19,527 bases of DNA from Nitrospira sp. UBA2082 (GCA_002331335.1 DCZO01000029.1:1-19527); one strand, 5' to 3'. Numbered from the stretch's first letter, positions 1 through 7,211 are shown. Numbers and translations are program-made. The notes: generated by a model not told the origin, from the letters alone.

Positions 1-434
1 TGGTTCGTCGGCTCGTCGAGCATCAGCACGTCGGGGTTCGAGAGCAAGAGGTGCGCCAGCGCAACGCGCATCCGATAGCCCCCGGACAGATTTTCCACGG
101 GGCGTCCGAAATCGACCTCGGTAAATCCCAGTCCCATCAGGATGCGCTTGGCTTCATGTTCAGGAAATTCGTCACGATGCGCGGCGTCCAGCACCGTCTT
201 CCCGGTGATGGTTTCCAGTTCCTGCGGAAGATACCCGATCCGGAGGCGCGGCCGTTTGCGGATCGATCCCTTGTCGGGCGACTCTTCTCCCAGGATCATG
301 CGGAAGAGCGTGGTCTTGCCCGCGCCGTTCGGTCCGACCAGGCCGACCCGAGAATTTGGGCGGAGATGGGCGGATGCCTCGGTAAGCAGCACCTTCGTGG
401 AGTAGTGTTTGCTGACGGATTCAATTTGGAGCAT
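1..434 (-). CDS. ABC-F family ATP-binding protein, N-terminal part (cut by window edge)
   Basis: Reading the minus strand from the ATG at 434 gives 144 residues plus part of a His codon, open to the window edge. Visible parts are MLQIESVSKHY at the N terminus, a Walker A loop GPNGAGKTT at about residues 34-42, the ABC signature LSGGYRMRVALA at about 117-127 and Walker B VLMLDEPTNH at about 137-145. The short Walker A to signature distance and the LSGG-(Y/W)-RMRVALA plus DEPTNH wording are typical of ABC-F proteins, soluble twin-ATPase factors that act on the ribosome rather than as transporters. A GGGAAGG Shine-Dalgarno lies about 8 bases upstream of the ATG. No transmembrane segment is seen. 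Which ABC-F subgroup (Uup, EttA, YheS or a resistance type) cannot be told because the linker and second ATPase domain lie outside the window. Confidence 0.9.
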   Translation of the reverse strand, partial: MLQIESVSKHYSTKVLLTEASAHLRPNSRVGLVGPNGAGKTTLFRMILGEESPDKGSIRKRPRLRIGYLPQELETITGKTVLDAAHRDEFPEHEAKRILMGLGFTEVDFGRPVENLSGGYRMRVALAHLLLSNPDVLMLDEPTN

Positions 435-719
435 GGGCACACACCTTCCCGGTGACAATCACTCGGTAAACCGGAGTCGACGACAATTCGTCAGGCGCTA
501 GCGGGTTGGAAGGCGGGGCAACCGAAGGATATCGACTCTGATCGACATGTGAAGAGCGAACATCAGGACATCCCAAACACTAAAGGTGTTTCTCCGAGCG
601 CATCAATGACGAAAAACCCAATAAGAGCGGCCGGCACGCGAAAGAACCTAAGCCTCTTCGTGGCCAAGTACTTATCCGCCGCGAGTTGATCGAACGCGGC
701 GGTACGAGCAAGCTTTGTT

Positions 720-795
720 TGGTGGAGCTGGCCGGGATTGAACCGGCGACCTCGTGAATGCCATTCACGCGCGCTCCCAACTGCGCTACAGCCCC
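720..795 (-). tRNA. tRNA-Ala (anticodon GGC)
   Basis: The minus strand folds as a complete 76-base cloverleaf. The acceptor stem GGGGCTG pairs with CAGCTCC (one G-T), the D arm is GTAGCGCAGTTGGGAGCGC-like, the anticodon stem is CGTGA/TCACG with loop ATGGCAT (anticodon GGC), and the T arm is GCCGGTTCAATCCCGGC. Discriminator A and an encoded CCA end are present. It reads GCC/GCU alanine codons. Confidence 0.97.
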
Positions 796-839
796 ACACT
801 GATCCGTCCAGCGTTGATAACCCCGCGAGAAGTCGAGGC

Positions 840-869
840 ATGCTAACACGCAGGTCCGGAGCCGGTCAA
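840..869 (-). promoter_or_regulatory. Sigma70-like promoter of tRNA-Ala
   Basis: On the minus strand TTGACC (869-864) and TAGCAT (845-840) are separated by 18 bases. This predicts a start near 833, about 38 bases before the mature tRNA 5' end. The -35 matches consensus at 5 of 6 positions and the -10 at 4 of 6. Together with the purA promoter this explains the gene-free stretch 796-1107. Confidence 0.5.
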
Positions 870-1002
870 GAAACCCGTCGGCTGTTCTGAAGCCGAAAAC
901 CCGCTCCCACGACCGTATCGAACTGCCACAAGGTGGAACCGGATCGTCCGGAAGCCAATTGGATTTCTTGTTCCGATCGACCTCTCAGGAGAAGAGATCG
1001 GC

Positions 1003-1032
1003 TTGACAAAGGTCAAGGGGGAATCCTACCAT
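1003..1032 (+). promoter_or_regulatory. Sigma70-like promoter of purA
   Basis: A perfect -35 TTGACA (1003-1008) is followed after 18 bases by TACCAT (1027-1032, 4 of 6 matches). The predicted start near 1039 would leave a leader of about 70 bases before the ATG at 1108. This supports that ATG over the longer in-frame reading that begins with TTG at 1003, inside the -35 box. Confidence 0.5.
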
Positions 1033-1107
1033 GCCCCCCTGGGCTCTGATCTCCCAGTCGGGTCAGAGCCATTTTTTCGTGTCGGTACGGAGCGAAACGG
1101 GCTCACG

Positions 1108-2424
1108 ATGGGCAATCTCGTCATTATCGGCGCCCAATGGGGCGATGAAGGCAAGGGCAAGATCGTCGATATCTTGGCCAAAGATGCCGACCTTGTCGTG
1201 CGCTACCAAGGCGGGTCCAACGCCGGGCATACAGTCATCAATGAGCGGGGCACCTATATTTTTCATCTCATCCCGTCCGGTATTTTGTACCGGGGGACCA
1301 CCTGCGTGATCGGCAATGGCGTCGTGGTGGATCCAGGCTCCCTGATCGAAGAAATGGACCAGCTCCAAACCAAGGGCATTGCAATCGGCAAGAACTTCGC
1401 CGTGAGCCGGCGCGCACACCTGATCCTGCCTTACCACAAAGCCATCGACCGAGCGACGGAACAGTCAAAGGGCTCGCGGAAAATCGGGACGACCGGGCGG
1501 GGTATCGGACCGTCCTACGCCGACAAGATGGCACGGATCGGCATCCGGGTGGGCGATCTCCTGAATCCGCCGTTGTTCAGAAAGAAACTGGAAGAAAATC
1601 TGGTCGAGATGAATTGGTTTCTTGAACAGTTTCACAAGACCGAGACGTTCCAGGTCGACAAGGTATTCGACCAATACATGGGCTATGCCGAGCGGCTCAA
1701 GAGCCATCTCGTCGATACGGTCGCGCTCCTGAATCGGGCCATCGAGAGGAACAAGACAGTCTTGTTCGAAGGGGCGCAAGGCACACATCTGGACGTGGAC
1801 TTCGGCACGTATCCCTACGTGACCTCGTCCAGCGCCTCGGCTGGGGGGGCCTGCACGGGCACCGGTGTGGGACCCACGATGATCGATGCAGTCCTCGGTA
1901 TCGCGAAAGCCTATACCACTCGAGTGGGCAGCGGACCGTTCCCGACCGAGCTCACCGATGCAGTCGGCCAAGGTTTGCAGGAACGAGGGAGAGAATTTGG
2001 CTCGACGACCGGGCGCGCCAGACGATGTGGCTGGTTTGATGCCGTCGTCGTCCGTCATGCCACGCGCGTCAACGGGCTCACGTCTCTGGCTGTGACCAAG
2101 CTGGACGTACTCGACGGCTGCAAGGAACTGAAACTCTGCACCGGATACAAGCACGGAGGCACGCTCTACAAGGACATGCCGTCGGATCTCGATGCATTGA
2201 GCAATTGTGAACCGGTCTATCAACGGATGAAAGGTTGGACCGCGTCCACGACCGGAGCGACGACCTACAAGCAGCTGCCGTCGGAAGCGAAGCGCTATCT
2301 GGCCCGCATCGAAGAGCTGGCGCAATGCCGGATCGACATGATCTCGACCGGGTCCAAGCGGGCGGAGACGATCGTGCTCCGCAATCCGTTGGACTGTTCC
2401 CGACGCCGTCCCAAACGCCGGTGA
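1108..2424 (+). CDS. purA: Adenylosuccinate synthetase
   Basis: Catalyses the GTP-dependent joining of IMP and aspartate to adenylosuccinate, the first committed step from IMP to AMP, in the cytoplasm. From the ATG at 1108 the protein has 438 residues, close to the usual 425-435. It opens MGNLVIIGAQWGDEGKGK, so the catalytic Asp13 and the phosphate loop are in family register, and His41 falls in NAGHT as expected. Later family blocks are GTTGRGIGPSYADK, LFEGAQGTHLD, the GTGVGP loop, GSTTGRARRCGWFD and VTKLDVLDG; it ends near ISTGSKRAETIVL. The frame stays open upstream to a TTG at 1003, but the extra 35 residues are foreign to the family and overlap the putative promoter. The SD before 1108 is weak (GGAG about 15 bases upstream). 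The gene stands alone between two tRNA genes, and the antisense reading frames across it are shadows. Confidence 0.97.
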   Translation: MGNLVIIGAQWGDEGKGKIVDILAKDADLVVRYQGGSNAGHTVINERGTYIFHLIPSGILYRGTTCVIGNGVVVDPGSLIEEMDQLQTKGIAIGKNFAVSRRAHLILPYHKAIDRATEQSKGSRKIGTTGRGIGPSYADKMARIGIRVGDLLNPPLFRKKLEENLVEMNWFLEQFHKTETFQVDKVFDQYMGYAERLKSHLVDTVALLNRAIERNKTVLFEGAQGTHLDVDFGTYPYVTSSSASAGGACTGTGVGPTMIDAVLGIAKAYTTRVGSGPFPTELTDAVGQGLQERGREFGSTTGRARRCGWFDAVVVRHATRVNGLTSLAVTKLDVLDGCKELKLCTGYKHGGTLYKDMPSDLDALSNCEPVYQRMKGWTASTTGATTYKQLPSEAKRYLARIEELAQCRIDMISTGSKRAETIVLRNPLDCSRRRPKRR

Positions 2425-2530
2425 GAAACGTCAATAGTCATCAGACATTCGTCAATGGTAGGATGGTCCCGCCCGTGCCTGAGTCTTCAAGAATGACGTT
2501 CGACGATTGTCGATTCACCTGTTCCTGTGT

Positions 2531-2606
2531 GAGCCGGTAGCTCAGTCGGTAGAGCATCGCCCTTTTAAGGCGAGGGCCCTGGGTTCGAGTCCCAGCCGGC
2601 TCACCA
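2531..2606 (+). tRNA. tRNA-Lys (anticodon TTT)
   Basis: A complete 76-base cloverleaf. Acceptor GAGCCGG pairs perfectly with CCGGCTC, the D arm is TAGCTCAGTCGGTAGAGCA, the anticodon stem TCGCC/GGCGA encloses CTTTTAA (anticodon TTT), and the T arm is CTGGGTTCGAGTCCCAG. Discriminator A and CCA are encoded. No convincing promoter or terminator was found in 2425-2530. A 5-base stem TCGAC/GTCGA with a 4-base loop at 2500-2513 lacks a T tract. Confidence 0.97.
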
Positions 2607-2725
2607 CACCCCACTTCATCGTGTTTCTGCTTCCTTGGAGATTCGTGAGTCCGGGCAGTGAGAGGAACCGCCCGTAGAAGGGTTACGAGAGCGCAGGTAC
2701 ACCACTGGCTCCAGATTCAATGGGG

Positions 2726-2905
2726 TCAGCTCGCCTTGTGGTATGGATCGTCAAAAATCGTTCCGCATTCAAGGCATCGAACCTTGCCGGTCGGCTTCCC
2801 GCTTCTGGTCCGGACGTCATCGATGAGCCGCCGGTGGACGCAGCCTGTGTTCGCCGCAGCGATTCCTGTTATCTGACCGGGTTCTTGAACCAACTGAGTG
2901 TCCAT
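2726..2905 (-). CDS. Small Cys/His protein, probable zinc-binding (59 aa)
   Basis: The minus strand from ATG 2905 to TGA 2726 encodes 59 residues. A good SD, GGAGG, sits 6 bases upstream of the ATG. The protein begins MDTQLVQEPGQITGIAAAN and contains Cys22-x-His24 and, 20 residues on, a Cys44-x2-Cys47 pair in KVRCLECGTIF. This spacing suggests a single small zinc-ribbon or knuckle. The family is not recognised. Support for a real gene comes from the SD, the ordered Cys/His positions and a plausible promoter region upstream: a -10-like TACAAC at 2969-2964 and the palindrome at 3005-3022, which lies about 100 bases before the ATG. The same palindrome recurs near the sensor kinase, which hints at shared control. 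Very short length keeps confidence moderate. Confidence 0.6.
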   Translation of the reverse strand: MDTQLVQEPGQITGIAAANTGCVHRRLIDDVRTRSGKPTGKVRCLECGTIFDDPYHKAS

Positions 2906-3004
2906 GGGTGCCTCCGTTGCCAGGGGAGGTGGCTCGACAGGTTCTGACTCTTCGCGAGACTAAGTTGTACGGGCCCACGTTAGCACAAACGGCAGCAGGA
3001 GAGG

Positions 3005-3022
3005 ACTAGGGAATCTCCTAGG
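3005..3022. promoter_or_regulatory. Operator-like palindrome ACTAGG-N6-CCTAGG
   Basis: ACTAGG (3005-3010), six-base spacer GAATCT, then CCTAGG (3017-3022); five bases of each arm pair exactly (CTAGG/CCTAG). The same half-sites with the same 6-base spacing occur at 5837-5854. It lies about 45 bases upstream of a -10-like element for the 59-residue gene at 2726-2905, a normal distance for an activator of the NarL type. The regulator is not identified by sequence. Confidence 0.5.
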
Positions 3023-3041
3023 GCACCGTTTGACATTGGGT

Positions 3042-3284
3042 CTAGCGCATAGGAGCCAGACGGGAAGCCTCGACTGCGGCGGCACGAGTAGCCCGCACTC
3101 TGTAGGTTCTGTCAGGGTCCAGCGTGACGCGCACCTGTCCTGTCCGGCTCAAATAGTCGATGGCCAGGAACACCTGGTTCCAGGTGAGTTCCGGACAGAG
3201 CGCCGGGACGTCTTCCATGGAACAGTCGGTGTCCAGGTGTTCGAGTGCGTCCTGTACGCGCGAGATAGTGGATGAGATCGCCAT
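3042..3284 (-). CDS. Small putative winged-helix protein (80 aa)
   Basis: From ATG 3284 the protein has 80 residues. The start is fixed by a strong SD, AAGGAGG, about 7 bases upstream; a longer in-frame reading to 3323 adds only an Arg-rich stretch and lacks an SD. The sequence MAISSTISRVQDALEHLDT... CPELTWNQVFLAIDYLSRTGQVRVT..DPDRTYRVR alternates helices with a terminal beta hairpin. The block 'PELTWNQVFLAIDYLSRTGQV' resembles the recognition helix and wing of winged-helix DNA-binding domains. The inference is a small DNA-binding or regulatory protein; no family name is assigned. It stands alone, transcribed leftward, 20 bases before the 3005 palindrome. Confidence 0.8.
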   Translation of the reverse strand: MAISSTISRVQDALEHLDTDCSMEDVPALCPELTWNQVFLAIDYLSRTGQVRVTLDPDRTYRVRATRAAAVEASRLAPMR

Positions 3285-3382
3285 AAGCCGCCTCCTTCGA
3301 TTAGGTTTACGCCGACGAGGCACATGGTAAGCAAACCGATCTCGGAGGGATACTGGGCAAAGTACTGGTTACACGAAGAAAG

Positions 3383-3405
3383 ATCTCTAGGGCCGTTCGA
3401 GAGAT
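3383..3405 (-). terminator. Putative terminator of the two-component operon
   Basis: On the minus strand, downstream of the response regulator stop, ATCTCT (3405-3400) pairs with AGAGAT (3388-3383) across an 11-base loop and is followed by CTTTCTT. The stem is short and only half GC, so this is a weak call. Confidence 0.35.
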
Positions 3406-3493
3406 GTCAGACGTGACGCCGATGTGGTCATTCCGGAATCAGTGCAGGCGTGAGGATGTCTTGCCGCAGTCGGTGAAGCAATCGGGCAGGACA

Positions 3494-4141
3494 TCACAGG
3501 CCGATCAGGCCCTCCGCCACCGCATACTTGGTAAGATCGGCCGTCGAATGCAGATCCAAGGTGTCCATCAGTCGAGCCTTGTGAAACTCGACGGTCTTGA
3601 CCGAAATATGAAGAATGGAGGCAATAGCCTTGGTGCTCTTCCCTTCCGCTACGAGCTGCAACACTTCCCGCTGCCGTGGCGTGAGCATAGCTACGGGCCG
3701 TTGGCACATCTGACCTACCGGGTGATGCAGTGTTGCCGCCAGCACGCCTTTCGTGATCAGCGGCGTCAGGTAATGTTGGCCGCGCGTCACGGCCTGGATC
3801 GCCTGTTTGATCTCGGATGCGGCAGACCGTTTGATCAAGTAGCCTGAAGCCCCGGCTTTAAATGCCTCGGTGGCATAGGTCGGTGTCGCGTGCATCGTCA
3901 GGAAGATAAGCTTGGCCTCCGGCACCAGCTTGGTGAGGTGCCGAGCCGCATCCAGGCCGTTCAAAAGCGGCATGGAGATGTCGAGCAAAATGATGTCCGG
4001 GCGGAGCTTCTGCGCCTCTTCAACCAGCGCGCGTCCGTCTTCAACGGTCCCCACCACCTCGCCTTCCGCTTCCACAAGCTGGCGAAGGCCGGCCAGCACC
4101 AGCGAGTGATCGTCTGCAATGAGAATGCGGAGGCGTGTCAT
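3494..4141 (-). CDS. NarL/FixJ-family response regulator
   Basis: A 215-residue DNA-binding regulator. The receiver domain occupies about residues 1-120: acidic pair D10-D11 in IADDH, phospho-acceptor D54 in IILLDISMP, Thr82 in FLTMHA and Lys104 in YLIKRSA. The C terminus is a LuxR-type helix-turn-helix: LTPRQREVLQLVAEGKSTKAIASILHISVKTVEFHKARL. The start at 4141 is chosen because its ATG overlaps the TGA of the upstream kinase gene (ATGA), which indicates translational coupling; an in-frame extension to 4168 lies inside the kinase gene. It should be phosphorylated by the neighbouring kinase and bind short inverted repeats. The ACTAGG palindromes at 3005 and 5837 are candidate targets, which is inference only. 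Confidence 0.93.
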   Translation of the reverse strand: MTRLRILIADDHSLVLAGLRQLVEAEGEVVGTVEDGRALVEEAQKLRPDIILLDISMPLLNGLDAARHLTKLVPEAKLIFLTMHATPTYATEAFKAGASGYLIKRSAASEIKQAIQAVTRGQHYLTPLITKGVLAATLHHPVGQMCQRPVAMLTPRQREVLQLVAEGKSTKAIASILHISVKTVEFHKARLMDTLDLHSTADLTKYAVAEGLIGL

Positions 4142-5766
4142 ACAGCCGTGCCTTCCAGCGGAATCCAAGCACAGACTTTCGTGCCGTCTCCAGGCCGCGC
4201 ATGGATCCGCAGGAATCCGCCCAGCAGGCGGAGCCGTTCCTGCATGTTGATCAGCCCCAGGCCCTTTTGATGGGCACTCGTGTCCTGTGCGTCGAATCCT
4301 GTGCCGTTATCTGTGACGGACAAGCCGACCCCTTTTGACGAACCTCTTAATTTTACCGACACGTGCGTCGCCTTCGCATGTTTCAACACATTTTGCAGGC
4401 TCTCTTGCAGGACACGGAACAGACCGGTCGAATAGTCGAGCGACAGAGAATCCGGGACATGATGAGACTTGTACGACACGGTCAGCGCGGTCCGGTTCAT
4501 GAACTCCCGGAGCTGATCTTCAACGGCCGCACGGAGTCCCGCGTGCTCCAAGAGGGACGGATGGAGTTTGTAGGCCAGGTTGTGGATGTCATCGGACAGT
4601 TGCTCCAAACGTTCTCGAACAGGACGGAGCATGTCGGCGAGCCGTTCAGGCAGAAGGGGTGGTTGATGTTCGATCGTGGCGACATCGAGCACCAGCACAG
4701 CCATCCGCTGACTGAGATCGTCGTGCAGTTCGCGTGCGATACGCTGCCGCTCCTGTTCTTGGGCCGTGATCAGTTTTGACGTCAGGTCTTGTAGCTGCGC
4801 CCGGTGTTGTTGAAGTTCCTCCTGGCTCTGTCGCAGATTCTCTTCCGCGCGTTTGCGGTCTGTGATATCGGTGACGATCCCACCCGTCGCATAGATGCGG
4901 CTTGATTCATCTCGCAACGGGAACTTGACGACGATATTCGTGTGAGATCCGCTTGTGTAGAGCGCAATCTCCTCAAACTCCATGGCTTTGCCCGATGCAA
5001 GGACTCGGCGATCGTTGAATTGAAAGTGATCGGCCTGTTCGCGGGGGAACAGCTCGGTGTCCGTCTTGCCAAGAAGATCCTTCTGGTCAAGACCGAAGGC
5101 CTCCTGGAAGCGGCGATTCGCATAGAGATACCGGCCATCCAGCGCTTTGATAAAAGCCAGATTCGGTGCATTGTCGAGAAAAGCGCGAAACCGTGCATCG
5201 CTCTCACGCAGCGCGACCGTGCGCTCGGCGACACGATGTTCGAGCGTCGTGTTAAGTTGCCGCAGCGCTTCCTCAGCCTCTGTGCGCTCGGTGATGTCGC
5301 TGCCGATGGTCAGCAGGCAGCGTTTCTTCCCCAGCTTGACCAAGTTTGCGGAGATGAGGAACCGGCGTCGGTCGCCTGAGTTCGTCCGCATCGTGACCTC
5401 GGCATCCCGTACCGACCGCTCGGCCTTCACTCGCTCGATCAACCGCGCCCGTTCTCCGGGATCGGGCCAAATACCCAGCATGAGCGTCGTCCGCCCGATC
5501 ACTTCGTCACGCCGAAATCCAAAGATCTCCAGACAGGCGTCGTTGATCTCTAGACAGCGTCCCGTTTCCAGTTCGGTAATGCCGATCGGATGGGGACTCA
5601 GGCGAAACGCCATGGCCAACAACTCTTCCTTGAGAAGGGGGAAAGTCGCCTTGCGCGGCCGCCCGGAACGCCGCCGTGTGGGTGACGCAGCGGCTCTCGC
5701 CTTCTTCGGTTTCGTCTTGATCGTTTTCGCTGGCATGGGAGGCGGTACAATTCTAGGCCTCATCAT
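4138..5766 (-). CDS. Soluble PAS-PAS sensor histidine kinase (NarX/HisKA_3 class)
   Basis: From ATG 5766 the protein has 542 residues; no transmembrane segment is visible, so it should sense a cytoplasmic signal. In order: a basic N-terminal tail with an AT-hook-like RRRSGRPRKA; PAS domain 1 (MAFRLSPHPIGITELETG... to GSDITERTEAEE); PAS domain 2 (RFRAFLDNAPNLAFIK... to GIVTDITDRKRAEE); a coiled linker; the HisKA_3 dimerisation block ERQRIARELHDDLSQRMAVL with the phospho-His in ELHDD; and the ATPase domain with N-box LQESLQNVLKHA, DNGTGF and GLGLINMQERL. It is paired by ATGA overlap with the response regulator. Start choice is uncertain: ATGs at 5766, 5763 and 5736 all lack a clear SD, and the frame stays open to 5943. 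The 5837 palindrome is 70-90 bases upstream, so autoregulation is plausible. Confidence 0.9.
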   Translation of the reverse strand: MMRPRIVPPPMPAKTIKTKPKKARAAASPTRRRSGRPRKATFPLLKEELLAMAFRLSPHPIGITELETGRCLEINDACLEIFGFRRDEVIGRTTLMLGIWPDPGERARLIERVKAERSVRDAEVTMRTNSGDRRRFLISANLVKLGKKRCLLTIGSDITERTEAEEALRQLNTTLEHRVAERTVALRESDARFRAFLDNAPNLAFIKALDGRYLYANRRFQEAFGLDQKDLLGKTDTELFPREQADHFQFNDRRVLASGKAMEFEEIALYTSGSHTNIVVKFPLRDESSRIYATGGIVTDITDRKRAEENLRQSQEELQQHRAQLQDLTSKLITAQEQERQRIARELHDDLSQRMAVLVLDVATIEHQPPLLPERLADMLRPVRERLEQLSDDIHNLAYKLHPSLLEHAGLRAAVEDQLREFMNRTALTVSYKSHHVPDSLSLDYSTGLFRVLQESLQNVLKHAKATHVSVKLRGSSKGVGLSVTDNGTGFDAQDTSAHQKGLGLINMQERLRLLGGFLRIHARPGDGTKVCAWIPLEGTAV

Positions 5767-5836
5767 GAAGTCAAGCAAGGGCGACACTGAGCAGATCGTC
5801 CGATGAGTGTCGCTACAAGGGAGATTTATGTTGAAT

Positions 5837-5854
5837 ACTAGGGGAATGCCTAGT
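5837..5854. promoter_or_regulatory. Operator-like palindrome ACTAGG-N6-CCTAGT
   Basis: ACTAGG (5837-5842), spacer GGAATG, CCTAGT (5849-5854): perfect 6-base arms. It lies between the leftward sensor kinase gene and the rightward PAS-like gene at 5960, a divergent intergenic position. It shares half-sites and spacing with the element at 3005-3022. Confidence 0.55.
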
Positions 5855-5959
5855 CCCTCGGCTCCGCCGGTTGGTTTAAAAGAATCGGTATTGCTCACCG
5901 ATGATTCATTCAACCTGGACCCGTTTCTCCCGTCAAGAATCACTCACGACTCAAGATGA

Positions 5960-6352
5960 ATGGCATCCATGTTTGATTCGGCTGCGGACTCAGGCTGGAA
6001 CGATGGGACCCCGGCTCTTCGTTCTACCGGCGCGATCGTATTTTCTGCGTCATGTCGTCTCCTCTTTATCGATCGGACTGCTATCGATCTCCTTGGCACC
6101 GTCGACCCAGAGTGGCGCGCGCCAACCAGGGTACAGCCTGTTCCCCGGTGCCTCATGACGATCGTCCAGGAGGTCGTCACCCCACAATCCGCGATGGACA
6201 GCGGCCCGCTGCCCTCGTTGGCAGGAGTGAGTCATCTTCTGGGGGAGCGTTCGCAGCCGATTCAGGTACAAACCTTTTTGCTGTCAAGCCAACGCCACGG
6301 GAGAAGAATTGTGGTTGTGCTGTCTCCACGTGACCAAGGTGCAAGGACGTAA
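5960..6352 (+). CDS. Small PAS-like sensory protein (130 aa)
   Basis: The reading begins MASMFDSAADSGWNDG and has a PAS-like core: GAIVFSASCRLLFIDRTAIDLLG (about residues 24-46), a central helix with VPRCLMTIVQEVV (about 61-73) and a final strand pair IQVQTFLLSSQRHGRRIVVVLSP (about 101-123). The order (first strands, DLLG helix, helix, terminal antiparallel strands) is that of a PAS fold, without any output domain. It probably acts as a stand-alone sensor or partner of another regulator; this is inference. The SD is poor (AAGA a few bases upstream). An in-frame 43-residue reading from 5828 with a good SD (AAGGGAG) ends in a TGA that abuts this ATG, so translation may be coupled. It is divergent from the sensor kinase, with a shared palindrome between them. 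Confidence 0.65.
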   Translation: MASMFDSAADSGWNDGTPALRSTGAIVFSASCRLLFIDRTAIDLLGTVDPEWRAPTRVQPVPRCLMTIVQEVVTPQSAMDSGPLPSLAGVSHLLGERSQPIQVQTFLLSSQRHGRRIVVVLSPRDQGART

Positions 6353-6505
6353 GACCGCTGTGGCTTCTTGCGCCAGAGACGACCGGCCGCATGGCGACGT
6401 TGTCCTCACAAGCGCGTCGAATGTCTCTTTCGTGACGTGTGCTGGGCCGAGCCGAACTGTCGCTGGCTCCAGGTTTTATACATACACGCTCGATTCATTC
6501 GGCCT

Positions 6506-6521
6506 TGGCATACTGGTTGCT
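6506..6521 (+). promoter_or_regulatory. Sigma54-type promoter for the Cys-pair gene at 6605
   Basis: TGGCAT-ACTGG-TTGCT matches the RpoN consensus TGGCAC-N5-TTGCW with one mismatch and exact GG-N10-GC spacing. The predicted transcription start is near 6532, leaving a leader of about 70 bases with the strong SD of the next gene inside it. The enhancer-binding protein site was not identified. Confidence 0.55.
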
Positions 6522-6604
6522 CATGTGAATGCTCACTACCCATTACGAGCGGGAAATGCACCAATGAATCCACGGGGGCGCCGCACAGGAGGAGGGAGAA
6601 GCCT

Positions 6605-6868
6605 ATGAGCAATCACTTACACCAGTGCGACCGATGCGGTGGGATGACGGTTGAAGCCTACGATGAGGCGGCGAGCCCTGATGATACAGGGAAGGATGTC
6701 ATGGGGCGGCGTTGCGTCAATTGTGGCGAATATGTTGATGAACTCGTGCTCCAGAATCGAAAGTCGCAACGGGGAGGAGTGTATTTCCCCTTCCGATCAG
6801 CGAAGGAGCGATCCCCGATGCATCGTGAGCCGCCCCTTTCCATCCAGCGGCGGCGCATGGTGATGTGA
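6605..6868 (+). CDS. Small zinc-ribbon-like protein (87 aa)
   Basis: The start ATG at 6605 follows a very strong SD (GGAGGAGGGAG); longer in-frame readings have none. The protein begins MSNHLHQCDRCGGMTVEAYDEA and carries a second pair in RRCVNCGEYVDELVLQNR. Two CxxC pairs separated by about 30 residues form a typical small zinc ribbon. The C-terminal half is basic (QRGGVYFPFRSAKERS... SIQRRRMVM) and may bind nucleic acid. Function is unknown. It is preceded by a sigma54-like promoter and followed by another Cys-pair gene at 6948, so the two may be co-transcribed. Confidence 0.82.
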   Translation: MSNHLHQCDRCGGMTVEAYDEAASPDDTGKDVMGRRCVNCGEYVDELVLQNRKSQRGGVYFPFRSAKERSPMHREPPLSIQRRRMVM

Positions 6869-6947
6869 ACAGAAGCGCGCGGACGAACGGCGGAGCCCAT
6901 CGAACAGGAGTAGGGAATGGAATCTGGAGAAGGAGGAAAGGAAGGTC

Positions 6948-7211
6948 ATGGTCGGAGACTTTTCACACGACGAGTCGTCCGGTAAGGCACCATGGCGAGG
7001 AGACTGGACCGAGGGGCGTCGCGGTCTCCCCACTTGTTGCGTCTGTGGGCTGATCAGGGACGACCGAAGGTCGGTTACGACATGGATCACACTGAAGGAG
7101 TATCGCCACGCCTATCATGTGCAGTCGAAGGAGCTGCTGTTCACCCACACCTTTTGTCCAGATTGTCTTGCTCAGATTCGAGCTAGACTCAGGACGTCAG
7201 GGCAACTGTGA
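6948..7211 (+). CDS. Small Cys-motif protein (CxxC...CPxC), 87 aa
   Basis: ATG 6948 has an SD AGGAGGAAAGGAAGG upstream. The core, TCCVCGLIRDDRRSVTTWITLKEYRHAYHVQSKELLFTHTFCPDCLAQI at about residues 29-77, resembles the short zinc-binding module 'CxxCxxIRDD..W..L..Y......FTH..CPDC' that often follows PAS or receiver domains in environmental bacteria. Here it is a stand-alone protein with an N-terminal charged tail. A role in signalling is inferred from that association and from the neighbouring PAS-like and zinc-ribbon genes. It lies 79 bases after the previous gene, and its 3' end overlaps the end of the convergent dnaJ by 15 bases. Confidence 0.8.
   Translation: MVGDFSHDESSGKAPWRGDWTEGRRGLPTCCVCGLIRDDRRSVTTWITLKEYRHAYHVQSKELLFTHTFCPDCLAQIRARLRTSGQL

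Noticed and set aside
575..591. AAACAC-TAAAG-GTGTTT hairpin in the gap after tRNA-Ala
   Set aside because: Six weak base pairs, no T tract on the minus strand; not convincing as a terminator.
1465..2325. Long minus-strand open frame across purA
   Set aside because: It is antisense to a gene with complete family motifs, is Arg/Cys-rich, has no domain and no SD; a shadow of GC-rich codon use.
5828..5959. 43-residue ORF ending directly before the PAS-like gene
   Set aside because: It has a good SD but contains the operator-like palindrome and no recognisable protein features; mentioned under the PAS-like gene rather than called as a gene.
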